From the NCBI GenBank assembly GCA_048268845.1, contig JBLWUQ010000016.1, positions 5,266-69,265 on the forward strand: DNA of 64,000 nt, in the 5' to 3' direction. The notes beneath the pieces were generated by a model. It did not search any database. It saw only the letters and a list, made by a program, of their open reading frames with translations, and was not told the DNA's origin. Shown here piece by piece: positions 63,924-64,000 of this stretch. The translations under genes and the position numbers were made by a program. The DNA comes from Muriiphilus sp048268845. Lineage in GTDB: Bacteria; Pseudomonadota; Alphaproteobacteria; Rhodobacterales; Rhodobacteraceae. Every line of letters starts with the position of its first letter. Position 1 is the stretch's first letter.

Positions 63924-64000
63924 GTATCCGTCCGGCTACGCAGCACTTGACGCCTATTGCGGCGTCCAATTCCAAGGGGCGAGTTCGTCGATATGGTTGA
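63924..64000 (-). mobile_element. End of an IS66-like insertion sequence (runs off the window)
   Basis: The sequence from 63924 starts GTATCCGTCCGGC, similar to IS66-family terminal repeats (consensus near GTAAGCG...), and 30 bases inside it is the transposase stop codon. The element extends past the window end. Confidence 0.5.
63954..64000 (-). CDS. IS66-family transposase TnpC, last 15 codons (partial)
   Basis: The frame ends NHIDELAPWNWTPQ and then TAG. IS66 TnpC proteins typically end in a segment like INRIDELLPWN, so the match is good for such a short piece. The remainder lies beyond the window. Confidence 0.6.
   Translation of the reverse strand, partial: NHIDELAPWNWTPQ

Noticed and set aside
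1..64000. CRISPR arrays, rRNA, tmRNA, RNase P RNA and known riboswitches
   Set aside because: No regularly spaced repeats and no hallmark sequences of these RNAs were seen on either strand.

Overview
The window is GC-rich and reads as chromosome of an alphaproteobacterium of the Rhodobacterales (Rhodobacteraceae/Roseobacter type). The basis is gene content and familiar gene order: murJ-glnD, a LppC-like lipoprotein divergent from rsmI-yraN-gshB, tdh-kbl with an XRE-cupin regulator, comM, cobU, coaBC-dut, a membrane-anchored MoeB/ThiF protein, a Dcp-type M3 peptidase, trpA and ychF. This assignment is inferred from protein resemblance, not from a database search.

Layout. 1-8 kb: housekeeping genes (stress protein end, lipid II flippase, nitrogen sensor GlnD, rsmI, yraN, gshB). 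8.1-11.3 kb: threonine degradation operon (kbl-tdh), its probable regulator, and a small membrane or secreted peptide. 11.6-26.2 kb: an accessory block that looks like one surface-matrix system. One arm (minus strand) encodes nucleotide-sugar enzymes (UXS, GalE), a processive family-2 glycosyltransferase and a GH26-like hydrolase. Next to it lie a LuxR-type regulator with a degenerate receiver-like N terminus and a small protein with a HEPN-like motif. The other arm (plus strand) encodes a very glycine-rich protein, a 696-residue repeat protein, and a type I secretion ABC transporter with its HlyD-type adaptor. The arms diverge from an 830-bp regulatory gap. 26.2-41.8 kb: housekeeping genes again, including two broken genes: an NTF2/DUF4440-like gene disrupted by a 16-bp tandem duplication, and a ZIP metal transporter with an apparent one-base deletion.

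41.8-42.97 kb has no recognisable gene. 42.97-51.3 kb holds three different adenylate-forming (ANL) enzymes, a small outer-membrane beta-barrel protein, and a tripartite tricarboxylate transporter (TctC plus a TctA-TctB fusion), probably an acid uptake and activation module. After an exonuclease remnant comes a tRNA-Ser(GCT) at 52.14 kb.

From the tRNA to the window end the DNA looks like a mosaic genomic island: a Tat-signal protein; a three-gene minus-strand set (KAP P-loop NTPase, ComEC-like metallo-beta-lactamase-fold protein, PD-(D/E)XK nuclease) that I read as a candidate defence system; a zinc-ribbon phage-type protein; an AlpA regulator with a VapE-type primase-helicase (satellite-like replication module); a decayed serine-recombinase C terminus; a secreted protein of unknown function; and the end of an IS66-type transposase. 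No CRISPR array, rRNA or intact integrase was seen. The best candidates for undescribed biology are the type I secretion/polysaccharide matrix locus, the KAP-MBL-nuclease set and the triple-ANL/TTT cluster.
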